A stretch of DNA of 64,000 bases from Siphonodentalium dalli (taxonomy: Eukaryota; Mollusca; Scaphopoda; Gadilida; Siphonodentaliidae), in assembly GCA_032622095.1 (NCBI GenBank), contig CP136066.1, positions 195,724,816 through 195,788,815 on the forward strand. Reading direction: 5' to 3'. The notes under the pieces were generated by a model. It had not been told where the DNA came from, did no database searches, and was given only the letters and a program-made list of their open reading frames with translations. Below are positions 56,522 to 64,000 of this stretch, piece after piece. Position 1 is the stretch's first letter. Each line of letters begins with the position of its first letter. The position numbers and the translations under genes are program-made.

Positions 56522-58054
56522 ATGTCAATTCTAGAATGTATACATTCGTTTACGTGGATCGAATATACGGTATTCTTGGTTGTGTTCTGCTTAACATGGA
56601 TATTCTACAAGATATACATATCTCCAATCTTCTCTCCATTGCGAAAAATTCCAGGATACAGAGGTCACTGGTTGATGGGAGTGTTAAACATAGGCGTAAT
56701 AACAAAGAGAGACCCCGGTCACGTGATGTTAGACCTGGCTCAAAAGCTGAACAGGGAAGTGTTCCGTGTGCACAGTTTTCTTGGGGAACCTGCGATCGCA
56801 ATTACCGGAGCTGAATGGTTCAAACATGTGACTGTTACACGGAACAGTAACTACCACAAGCCGGCCTATATATACAAACCTTTCATGGATCTTATGGGGG
56901 TCGGTTCATTGATTGCCATAAATGGCGACGAGCATTCTACTCAGCGGATGTTATGCAACCATGCTTTCAAATATAACGCGCTGAAATCCCTCTTTCAGAA
57001 AGTGGAACAAAACAGCATGGAACTTGTTCGCTATTGGAAAGAATTGATTGAGGGAGATAATTTAATTCACAATGGCACCCCTCCAAATTGGGTTGTGATT
57101 GGCAGTGGTTTAGAACGATCTACCTTGGACACCATCGTCAACGTCGCTTTTGATTACCCTTCCTCGATTCTGAGGAGTCCCGACGGAGAAATAAGCAATG
57201 CTATCAGGTGTTGTTTAGGCATTTTTAATACAAACCCAACACGCTTTATTCCATTCTTTAAATATATCCCGACTCCTAGTAACTTGGTGTTCAGAAAGAA
57301 CAAACATATTGTAGATTCGTTGGTTAAAGAAATGATTTCCACGAAACGAGAGAATGTAAAAAGTATGGCCGAACATGAGTCAGCTGATAATTTGCTGACG
57401 ATGCTTCTTCTTGCTACGGATCCAGATGGTTATCCCATGTCGGACGATAGAATACACGACCAGGTTATGACGTTCATGTTCGCGGGCGCCGAGACTACTT
57501 CGACGTCATTACAATGGTGTCTTCACGCCCTGTCGCTTCATCCCGATATTCAAGAAAAAGTTCGCAGCGAGATTAATAGCGTAATCCCTGATACAGGGAC
57601 TCAGTTATCATTCGAACATATCGACAAAATGCCATATTTAATGTGTTTCATCAAAGAAACGCTACGTTTCTATTCTCCCGCCGTGGGGACGGCGCGAGTG
57701 GCGGTTCAAAGTGACGTTATTGATGGATGGCATATTCCAGCGGGGACAACATTGATTCTTTATATATCAGCGATTCACCGTAACCCGAAATATTGGAAAG
57801 ATCCAGATGTATTCAACCCTGAGAGATTTTTCAACGAAGAAGATATTAAGCCGTTCACGTTCGTCCCGTTTACAGCCGGACCTCGAATGTGTATTGGGTA
57901 TAAATTTGCCTTAATGGAGATGAGGATTTATATCGCCCAGTTACTGAGACACTTGAAATTCGAACTGACACCAGGAATGGAGAAGGTCGGACTAGTAATC
58001 AGAGTGACAACTCAACCAGATCCCCGTTTAGTTCTCAAACTCACACCTGTATAA
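56522..58054 (+). CDS. Cytochrome P450, single-exon, 510 aa
   Basis: Heme-thiolate monooxygenase, predicted to sit in the ER membrane and act with NADPH-P450 reductase. An N-terminal hydrophobic anchor (residues ~13-32) is followed by a hinge with SPLRKIPGYRG. The I-helix motif is AGAETT (321-326), the ExxR motif ETLR (379-382) and the meander NPERF (432-436). The heme loop is FTAGPRMCIG (450-459) with Cys457 as the iron ligand. The usual C-helix WxxxR is HSTQR here, with Trp replaced by His138. Length and all core motifs fit an active enzyme. The heme loop and overall style look CYP4-like, but I do not assign a family; the substrate is unknown. No intron interrupts the coding region, unusual for an animal P450 and compatible with a retrocopy origin. 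The ATG at 56,522 is the first in frame after a stop at 56,411. Confidence 0.95.
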   Translation: MSILECIHSFTWIEYTVFLVVFCLTWIFYKIYISPIFSPLRKIPGYRGHWLMGVLNIGVITKRDPGHVMLDLAQKLNREVFRVHSFLGEPAIAITGAEWFKHVTVTRNSNYHKPAYIYKPFMDLMGVGSLIAINGDEHSTQRMLCNHAFKYNALKSLFQKVEQNSMELVRYWKELIEGDNLIHNGTPPNWVVIGSGLERSTLDTIVNVAFDYPSSILRSPDGEISNAIRCCLGIFNTNPTRFIPFFKYIPTPSNLVFRKNKHIVDSLVKEMISTKRENVKSMAEHESADNLLTMLLLATDPDGYPMSDDRIHDQVMTFMFAGAETTSTSLQWCLHALSLHPDIQEKVRSEINSVIPDTGTQLSFEHIDKMPYLMCFIKETLRFYSPAVGTARVAVQSDVIDGWHIPAGTTLILYISAIHRNPKYWKDPDVFNPERFFNEEDIKPFTFVPFTAGPRMCIGYKFALMEMRIYIAQLLRHLKFELTPGMEKVGLVIRVTTQPDPRLVLKLTPV

Positions 58055-58098
58055 ATATCGGAGGGGTAAACTCACACCTGTATAAATATCGGAGGGGT
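58037..58098. repeat. 31-bp tandem duplication across the P450 stop codon
   Basis: aaactcacacctgtataaat plus atcggaggggt occurs at 58,037 and again at 58,068. The first copy contains the last codons and TAA of the P450; the second lies in the 3' UTR and would encode the same tail. Confidence 0.95.
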
Positions 58099-58152
58099 AC
58101 CGCTTGTAGCGTGTTGCTTTTTTTTACAGCATGTAACATTAACCCTGCCTAT

Positions 58153-58280
58153 ACTGAATACTCATTGACTGGTAGTTCGCTTATGAAATGTTCAGATAAT
58201 AAGTTCAACAAAAGACCATAATAAGTCATTTGTTGAACTTACTATCTAAACATTTCCCACCAATGAATAGGAATTAGTCT
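58153..58280. repeat. Fold-back hairpin downstream of the P450
   Basis: Arms gaaatgttcagataataagt-tcaacaaa and tttgttgaac-ttactatctaaacatttc, with outer similarity actgaatactcattgactgg / ccaccaatgaatagga. Spacer ~20 bp. Likely a small palindromic MITE, and it could also affect the 3' end of the transcript. Confidence 0.9.
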
Positions 58281-59435
58281 GTACTTGATTATCTTTTCGT
58301 CTGGCTGCATAGGAATACTGCTCATATATCCATAGATCCCTCTAAATGAATAATAGACCATTCCAATGTAATCATTTATAACTGAGTGGAAGAATCCATT
58401 ATGATAAAAAAGTCAATATTTGCATTTCGGGAACATTACGTTACAACGATTTCGAACAGCACGTTGGCAGCATGACAATGAATGTGGTTGCTGAAGGGAT
58501 ACATTAAATTAAATTTGTAGAAGTTGAAGTTTGAATAATTTGAGCAATCGTTTGAGTTATTACTTATTGTAAATCCGACGGGTCAATCATAGTCGATCCA
58601 TGTAAATAACTCTAACCTATAAATCTCAATCAGAATGAACTTGAATGATTGGACCTTTTCCGAAAATTGTAATTTAGTATCTACAATATACAAGTCACAA
58701 TCTATAAACTGAAACTCCATTATATCTAGTTCATGGTTACAAGTTTATAACATAATGCACATTACAATAAGTGCATTTCTAGTTATTGTATCTCACACTG
58801 CTTTGCTAATGAAATAAATACTGAATAATTTAAATTAGGAATTTTAACGAGTCCTACCCCACCCTAATAGGCGTCTATATGTATTAATCACAAGACACCC
58901 CGCTGCAGTTCTAACTGAAGATTAGTGCAAATGTATATTAAACTGATTTTAGGTTATATTTCACAAATGTTTCACTGCTGAGTTATATCCCTCATATTAT
59001 AGAATGATTCTCATGTTGTTACACTGTCCATCATTCTAACCGATATCAACGAACACCGCACATGGTTGCTTTTATTTTCAATTCGAAAATCGGGGTTTTT
59101 TTTCTGTATTTATGTTGATTTTAAAACTTATTCTATCAAGCACACTTCACCGACATACTTATGTTGTTTTTAATAGCACGCCGACTTGTAAGACATGGAA
59201 CACGAAAAAAAAGACATGGAACACGAAAAAAGTGGCCAGAGTCCCAATGATGTTGGAGGCTGAAGTGGAACTTAGGTACATGTATTCCAACGAAGTTTTC
59301 TTTTGTATACCATATATGGAACGGGGGGGGGTAAATACAGCCCAATAAAGGGAGAAACGATGTACTTTGGGCATGGAAACAAGATTTTTTGTGTTAGTAT
59401 TATGTTTTCTGTAATAATTTGATATATATATATAC
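58281..59435. other. No gene seen
   Basis: AT-rich. Possible polyadenylation signal aataaat near 58,812, but it lies ~760 bp past the P450 stop. A short repeat acatggaacacgaaaaa occurs twice at 59,193 and 59,214. Confidence 0.4.
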
Positions 59436-59814
59436 TAGCCGATGAGCCCGATGTTGTCCGGGCTATTCAAAAACCAAATTTCAAGTCGATAGCTCTACCC
59501 GTTTCCGAGATCTGGTCTGTGCATGCGCGAAGCAGCTGGCGTCGCACGGGCTCGGCGACCCGATAAAATTCGTATCCGGGGCAAGATACATTCACATACC
59601 AAATTTCAAATCGATAGCTCCACCCGTTTCCGAGATATCGTCTGCGCATGCGCGAAGCGGGCGCCGCACGGGCTCGCCAATACGACAACGTCCACCGCCT
59701 GGTCAAACTACACACACGTACCAAGTTTGGTCCCGATCGGTCGAGAATCGTAGATTTGTATAAATGACAAACATACAGACAAACAAACAGACAGAGGTCT
59801 TCAAAAAAAAAAAA
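59436..59814 (+). mobile_element. RTE-derived or SINE-like retroposon fragment
   Basis: Starts actagccgatgagcccgatg, contains accaaatttcaagtcgatag and ccgtttccgagat twice (a ~130-bp internal tandem duplication, units at ~59,470 and ~59,597, each ending gcgcacgggctcg-like), and ends agacaaacaaacagacagag followed by A-rich and (TA)n sequence. The 'ccaaatttca..tcgat..gtt' body and acagacagac tail with an AT-repeat target resemble 3' ends of RTE-type elements and their SINEs. Confidence 0.65.
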
Positions 59815-59868
59815 TATATATAATATATATATATATATGAAGAAAAATCCACATATTTTCCAAATATC

Positions 59869-59930
59869 GTAATACCCGACACACAGACTCGGTTATCGTT
59901 GGAACATATCGACAAAATGCCATATCTACC
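59869..59930 (+). pseudogene. P450 relic, 60 bp
   Basis: 51 of 60 bases match 57,581-57,640 of the P450 gene. The reading frame is kept (VIPDTQTRLSLEHIDKMPYL against VIPDTGTQLSFEHIDKMPYL). Flanked on both sides by (TA)n. No other P450 motif is found nearby, so it is a tiny remnant of a second P450 or of a transposed copy; it could also be one short exon of an otherwise unseen gene. Confidence 0.8.
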
Positions 59931-59932
59931 TA

Positions 59933-59933
<1 letters not shown>

Positions 59934-59970
<37 letters not shown>
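59934..59970. repeat. (TA)n microsatellite
   Basis: Long TA run; a second, interrupted one lies at 59,814-59,838. Confidence 0.95.
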
Positions 59971-59974
<4 letters not shown>

Positions 59975-60235
59975 TGAATGAATGGAACTGTAACACCATA
60001 TAGAACTATGAGTATATTTAATACCGCAAGCTTTCGGTTTGCACCTTCCTCGGGCGGCATATAGAACAATATAAAGTTAAAGTCAGTTACGACGTCCCAC
60101 GTTTAGGATGTGACGTAATAGCGCTGGTAAACAAGAGGGTGGACTAAATTCCCATCCACGACGAAATGAACCCCTTGTCCCGATTCATTCCGCCACTCAG
60201 GCTTCCAAACAGTGTTTTTTTTTTTTTATAAATAT

Positions 60236-60612
60236 GGTGAGTGTTTTCCGTGAAACTACCAGTTATCACTGCATGATGAAGGTCGCCAAAATTAATTGCC
60301 AGTTATCAATACAGTGAAATTCACTAGTTTCATAGAAACTCCCCAAATTCAATATATACCAAAACAGTTCAAACCACACCAGGTTTGACATACCCCGTAT
60401 TTAGAATGAACAATCCTGGTGTTGTATGGACTGTACTGGATATATACTGAATATGGTAAGAATTTTCCATGAAACTACTAGTTATCACTGTATGATGAAG
60501 GTCGCCAAAATTAATTGCCAGTTATCATCAATACAGTGAAAGTCACTAATTTCACAGAAACTCCCCAAATTCATTATATACCAACACAGGTCAAACAACA
60601 CCAGGTTTGAAA
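60236..60612. repeat. ~218-bp tandem duplication
   Basis: Two copies from about 60,236 and 60,454 sharing ccagttatcactgcatgatg-like and aaggtcgccaaaattaattg, cagtgaaa-tcacta, gaaactccccaaattca and acaccaggtttga. About 90% identical by eye. Confidence 0.92.
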
Positions 60613-60637
60613 TACTTGTGAATGACAGCAGTCTGTT

Positions 60638-60817
60638 ATGATGCAAAATCAAGGATCAGTACTGTCCCAGTGGTTCAATATATACACCCCGACTCAGTTT
60701 AGCTCGGATAAGCCCATGCTGACTGAAGATCTTACCAAGAGAAAATATATGAATATGAGACAATATTCTGACCTGATCATTAAAATTCTATTATTTCCCC
60801 AAGAGCTTGCCAAGGTG
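60638..60817 (+). CDS. Possible first exon, unrecognised
   Basis: ATG at 60,638 (MMQNQGSVLSQWFNIYTPTQ), 60 codons ending exactly at a strong 5' splice consensus aaggtg|gtaagt. The composition (TEDLTKRKYMNMRQYSDLII) is less biased than chance AT-rich frames. No family recognised and no following exon identified. Confidence 0.25.
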
Positions 60818-60835
60818 GTAAGTGTAGAGTATTGA

Positions 60836-61269
60836 GTAACAATCAACCCTGGTCTGTGATCCTGCTAACATTATTGATTGGGTGCAGACATTCAATTTAC
60901 TAGTGATTTAATTGTTTTCTGAAGAAATAAAAAACCGATGATGTTCTTTAAAATATCCACATTTTCAGTTTGTACTACCAGCATTATTTGTGTTTCGCTG
61001 CATTAGCCGCGACCGAGCAACAATATAGCAGGATCACTAAATCCAGGCTCGTGTACTACAATGTCAGGACCTTAGTAGTTTATCATTTTCTGTCCAAAAA
61101 AAACGTGTTAATTGACGTGTGATTAAACAGGTGACCGGAAATCTCATTAATATAGTCACAACCAAGACAGCCTCTTCGCCATTTTAAATAAACAGCTGTT
61201 ATCGAACGTTTTCAATAAACTATATAATATATAAAATATAAAATTTTCACACAGAATGGCTTTTACATG
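60836..61269. other. No gene seen
   Basis: AT-rich non-coding sequence; nothing repetitive recognised except family similarity at its right border. Confidence 0.4.
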
Positions 61270-61289
61270 ATATTTTCATATTAATTTCA

Positions 61290-61334
61290 TGAAAATGCAT
61301 TGGCACATGGCCTTTCTGTTGGGTAAAGGGTTAA
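61290..61334. mobile_element. piggyBac-type terminal fragment
   Basis: gaaaatgcattggcacatgg, then cctttctgttgggtaaaggg-TTAA: the same end as the MITE at 49,551-49,950 (reverse orientation: TTAACCCTTTACCCAACAG). The matching left end is not found, so this is a truncated or diverged copy. Confidence 0.7.
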
Positions 61335-61339
61335 ATGTC

Positions 61340-61480
61340 TCACCCCTTGACCCAAGCCAATCCAGTTGTTCCCTTTGGGTTGGAACTTTCCAACTGGTAC
61401 CTCCAGCTTTCCAGTTGATGGAAATGTCCAACCTGACTTCCCTTAAGGTTGGAAAATTTCCAACTGATGGCCAAACCCCA
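61340..61480. repeat. Repeat family D, single piece
   Basis: ggttggaactttccaactgg, ggaaatgtccaacctgactt and aggttggaaaatttccaact, matching the family at 47,740-48,600. It follows directly on the piggyBac-type end. Confidence 0.75.
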
Positions 61481-62504
61481 ACCCCTCTTGTCACGTGCTC
61501 ACCGAGTCATTACGCATGCGCTGAGCTATAGTATGGTGTCCCACAGCTCAGATCAAGCTTGAAAATCGGTCCCGATTGATGGCCATGCCGGGGTTAGAAC
61601 ACCAGTTGCAGTGGGACGTGCAATCCACCAGAAAAATGACAAACACATCAATGGCTTGACAAACAGACAAAGTCTCATATCTTCTGACCGTGAAACTGCA
61701 TCAAATTCCAGACCAAGATTACTCTCGACTCAAATCGATTCCCATAATGATAACTGTCAACTGAATATATAGAATCCTATAATTGAGTCATCTATAATAC
61801 AATTGACTGTGGTCGTATGCGAAGCGATTAGAACCAGAATAGAACGTGTCAACCAGTGAATACAATGCACAGATCATGTCACGAACTTAAACGCTGGCTA
61901 AGCCCTCATAGACCATATTCCACAAGTCCAAAGCACGCATGTTAATTGTCTGTCTCTTTGAAAAGCCGACGGAAACCCTAACAGATCTGTTTTGATTTCC
62001 GTCGGTTTTTCAAAGTGACTTGGTAACTATTTGAAGATCTGCGGAACTTTATAACATTGAAAACATTGCGCAGAAGGTGTCGTATCTGATAGCAGGATGA
62101 TTTATGGTTATCTTGCTGGCTAGTTGGTAGAATAGTTTTCAGACACGGATATTTTAATCTTGCCAGCTCGATACAAGATGGATAACTCTATCTATTTTCA
62201 TATAATATAATTTTCGTAACTATTTAAAATGTAACCTGTGGATGGTATATTTCTTATCAATATCGGTTCCTTAATAATGTATTTCACAGCTAGTAGGTGA
62301 AGATTGCAGCTCAAACGTATGATTTTGTGAGCTGAGTGCTGTGATATACATCACAAAGGAACAGGTACCTGGAGTAACTAAGAATATTGCAATTATTTTC
62401 AATGTTACTTTATCAGAAAAATATCCCAGGTGTTGAACAGCGTGAGGTGGAATATATCTCTATATGAGTGCAGCCAGAGTACAGATTCTAAGCATGATAT
62501 AAGA
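61481..62504. other. No gene seen; one hairpin
   Basis: Includes the 20-bp hairpin at 61,956-62,015 and otherwise non-coding sequence. Confidence 0.4.
61956..62015. repeat. 20-bp stem hairpin
   Basis: ctttgaaaagccgacggaaa and tttccgtcggtttttcaaag, 19 of 20 bases complementary, loop 20 bp. Eukaryotic context, so I do not call it a terminator; it may be the core of a short inverted-repeat element. Confidence 0.93.
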
Positions 62505-62512
62505 TGGAAAAC

Positions 62513-62959
62513 CAGGGTCCGCGCTGGACCGAAATTTACAAATGAAAATATTTTTTGCCAAATTATATTAGCATTTGCCAAATGCTCTCCCTGATAGTAT
62601 CATTTTCTGCAACGTTAATTATTATGTTTCGACACTCGCGGGTTGAACGACTTTTGATATCGATAGAAAATCAGTTAGTTAATAATTAATTATACTCGCA
62701 TCTCTATTGTGGTTTATCATACAACAATAAGCCAATCACCGAACAATACAATGGTAGAAGGGTTGCTAGGTGGTGTTAACTTTTCCTAAACCTTATAAAA
62801 CACCACTAATATAATTATGTTGTAAGAGTTTCCTGGAATAAATGGTAATGTTTGTCCAATATTTTTCAAATTGCTTGAGGAATTAAAAAGTGACTTGCCA
62901 AATGAAAATATTTTTTGCCAAATGTGAATTAATTTTGGCAAGTGGCAGCGCGAACCCTG
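62513..62959. mobile_element. hAT-type MITE with 8-bp target duplication
   Basis: 447 bp. Left end CAGGGTCCGCGCTGG; right end reads CAGGGTTCGCGCTG on the other strand. Flanked by the perfect 8-bp repeat TGGAAAAC at 62,505-62,512 and 62,960-62,967. CAGGG termini and 8-bp duplications are typical of hAT elements. Internally aaatgaaaatattttttgcc occurs near both ends in direct orientation. No transposase inside. It lies 20 bp beyond the piggyBac stop codon. Confidence 0.93.
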
Positions 62960-62979
62960 TGGAAAACCCGAACTCGTGT

Positions 62980-64000
62980 TTATAATTCCAAGTCACGGTG
63001 GTAGTCATAGAAGCAGCGTTTCTTCGATTTACTACAAAAGATTAACTCCACACAATTCACACCGTACGTTGATTGGACTACTCCACCGCCCTTGGTTTTA
63101 ATTTGATTGTGTTTGCATTGCACACATGGGCGTTTCCTGGACTGGAACTGAACCTCGCAGTGCCCATGCAAATTGGCGTGTGGTACCTTCACTCTGAGGA
63201 CTTCCCTGTTATTCGACAATTTTCTTTTCCGACAGGTAATGCCTTGTGTAAGGCCGGTGCATACATCCAACCTAAAATCCTCCGAAGAGTATTTCTTCTT
63301 CCTTTTACCAACTAAAGCCTCCCTAAAAAGGACAAAACTGTTTATGAGGCACAACTCGACCACATACCAGGCAATATACTTCCAGTATTTGTGACCTTTC
63401 CGACCTATCGAATAGTATGACCGGAATTGGTCGGAAATGTCTACCCCGCCCATGCACTTGTTATATTGTTTCACGGTCTCGGGACAGGGGATCTGTACCC
63501 TACACCTACCAGACCGCCTCTCTGCAACTGATTGTTCGTTGCCCCCGTTGTTTGATAGCATGAGAACTTCCCGCTTATCTTTCCAGAGGGTTACCAATAT
63601 GTCTCCCTTCTGGTAGAAAACGCTGTTCCCTCGGGCCATATTTTTCCCAACTTTTTTGGGGTCTTTAACTTCCTTTGGCAAGCCTTTGCGAGATGCCCTA
63701 ACAGTGCCAGATCCATACAAACCCATGTGTGCGAGCTCGTGCATAAGCGTGATACTACTGAAATAATTATCCAAGTAGAGATGATAGTGCTTGTTTCTCA
63801 AAGGCTTGGCAAACTCCAAGACAACGGTTTCACCCAGATTATATTCTGAATGAGAGGTTGACTTGCCTTCATACATGCTAGTTTGCAAGCAAAAACATTT
63901 GGTGTCAGCTATCATCCATGCTTTTATGCCCCACTTTGTTGGTTTTTTGGGCATATATTGTTTTAGGGTAGTCCTACCCTTAAAGCCGACCATAGCTTCG
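62980..64000 (-). CDS. piggyBac transposase, C-terminal part (cut by window edge)
   Basis: 337 codons from the first Met in the window (63,993), preceded in frame by Glu-Ala, so the gene continues to the right. MVGFKGRTTLKQYMPKKPTK is the conserved block that follows the first catalytic Asp (outside the window). LDNYFSS (Asp75 of this part) carries the second catalytic Asp, and CMGGVDISDQFRSYYS the third (Asp185). The C-terminal cysteine-rich zinc-binding domain is present: RPCVQC (290, 293), NCVELIFC (314, 320) and RCFYDYH (327, His332). No frameshift or stop. It cuts and pastes DNA at TTAA sites. The left terminal repeat of its own element is not seen between 61.3 and 63.0 kb, so either the element is longer, its end was lost, or the gene is domesticated. 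Confidence 0.95.
   Translation of the reverse strand, partial: EAMVGFKGRTTLKQYMPKKPTKWGIKAWMIADTKCFCLQTSMYEGKSTSHSEYNLGETVVLEFAKPLRNKHYHLYLDNYFSSITLMHELAHMGLYGSGTVRASRKGLPKEVKDPKKVGKNMARGNSVFYQKGDILVTLWKDKREVLMLSNNGGNEQSVAERRSGRCRVQIPCPETVKQYNKCMGGVDISDQFRSYYSIGRKGHKYWKYIAWYVVELCLINSFVLFREALVGKRKKKYSSEDFRLDVCTGLTQGITCRKRKLSNNREVLRVKVPHANLHGHCEVQFQSRKRPCVQCKHNQIKTKGGGVVQSTYGVNCVELIFCSKSKKRCFYDYHRDLEL

Noticed and set aside
61956-62015. Rho-independent-type terminator
   Set aside because: Hairpin is in a eukaryotic repeat context with no U-tract or upstream gene.
1-64000. rRNA, tRNA or spliceosomal RNA genes
   Set aside because: No tRNA-like cloverleaf with A/B boxes or rRNA signature was seen; a covariance search would settle it.

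Overview
The window is AT-rich eukaryotic DNA with no bacterial-style gene packing. It looks like intergenic, repeat-dominated invertebrate sequence. Three features suggest a lophotrochozoan, perhaps a mollusc: Penelope-like retroelements, piggyBac and hAT-type DNA elements, and ~0.5-kb repeats built around phrases such as 'agggccataactct', a kind common in molluscan non-coding DNA. That assignment is an inference. Only a few protein genes are convincing: an intronless cytochrome P450 (56,522-58,054), an intact 820-codon Penelope-like reverse transcriptase (27,742-30,204), a piggyBac transposase running off the right edge (62,980-64,000), and a broken BEN-domain gene (2,295-5,074) whose 3' half is duplicated at 35 kb.

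Layout. 1-1,376: G-rich minisatellite with a higher-order repeat. 2.3-5.1 kb: BEN-domain gene. 6.0-7.6 kb: DNA transposon with long inverted ends and a cluster of TACACA hairpins. 9.4-14.1 kb: patchwork of old repeats with an SGNH-hydrolase-like fragment. 14.3-21.7 kb: three head-to-tail copies (period ~2.55 kb) of a dead Penelope-like element, family A, followed by a second small ORF (ORF2) at 22.06 kb. 26.65-32.32 kb: a second, divergent Penelope-like element, family B, flanked by inverted repeats and carrying an intact RT ORF plus its own ORF2. 33.8-34.4 kb: fold-back element. 34.85-47.2 kb: a second, partly rearranged copy of much of the preceding region (BEN 3' half, one family-A element, ORF2, downstream repeats, fold-back element). 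47.2-56.5 kb: repeats and MITEs, including a piggyBac-type MITE containing a palindrome of palindromes, and a LINE ORF1 remnant. 56.5-58.1 kb: P450. 59-64 kb: RTE/SINE-like repeat, a 60-bp P450 relic, a hAT-type MITE with perfect 8-bp target duplications, and the piggyBac transposase.

The most interesting system is the pair of endonuclease-less Penelope-like elements. Families A and B share the same RT architecture. Both also carry, a few hundred bases downstream, a homologous ~140-codon ORF2 of no family I recognise; about 32 of the last 68 residues are identical by eye. In both families ORF2 begins just after a sequence resembling a 3' splice site. All family-A copies share the same amber codon and four-codon deletion inside RT motif B, so they were multiplied after the RT had died, by tandem and segmental duplication or in trans.
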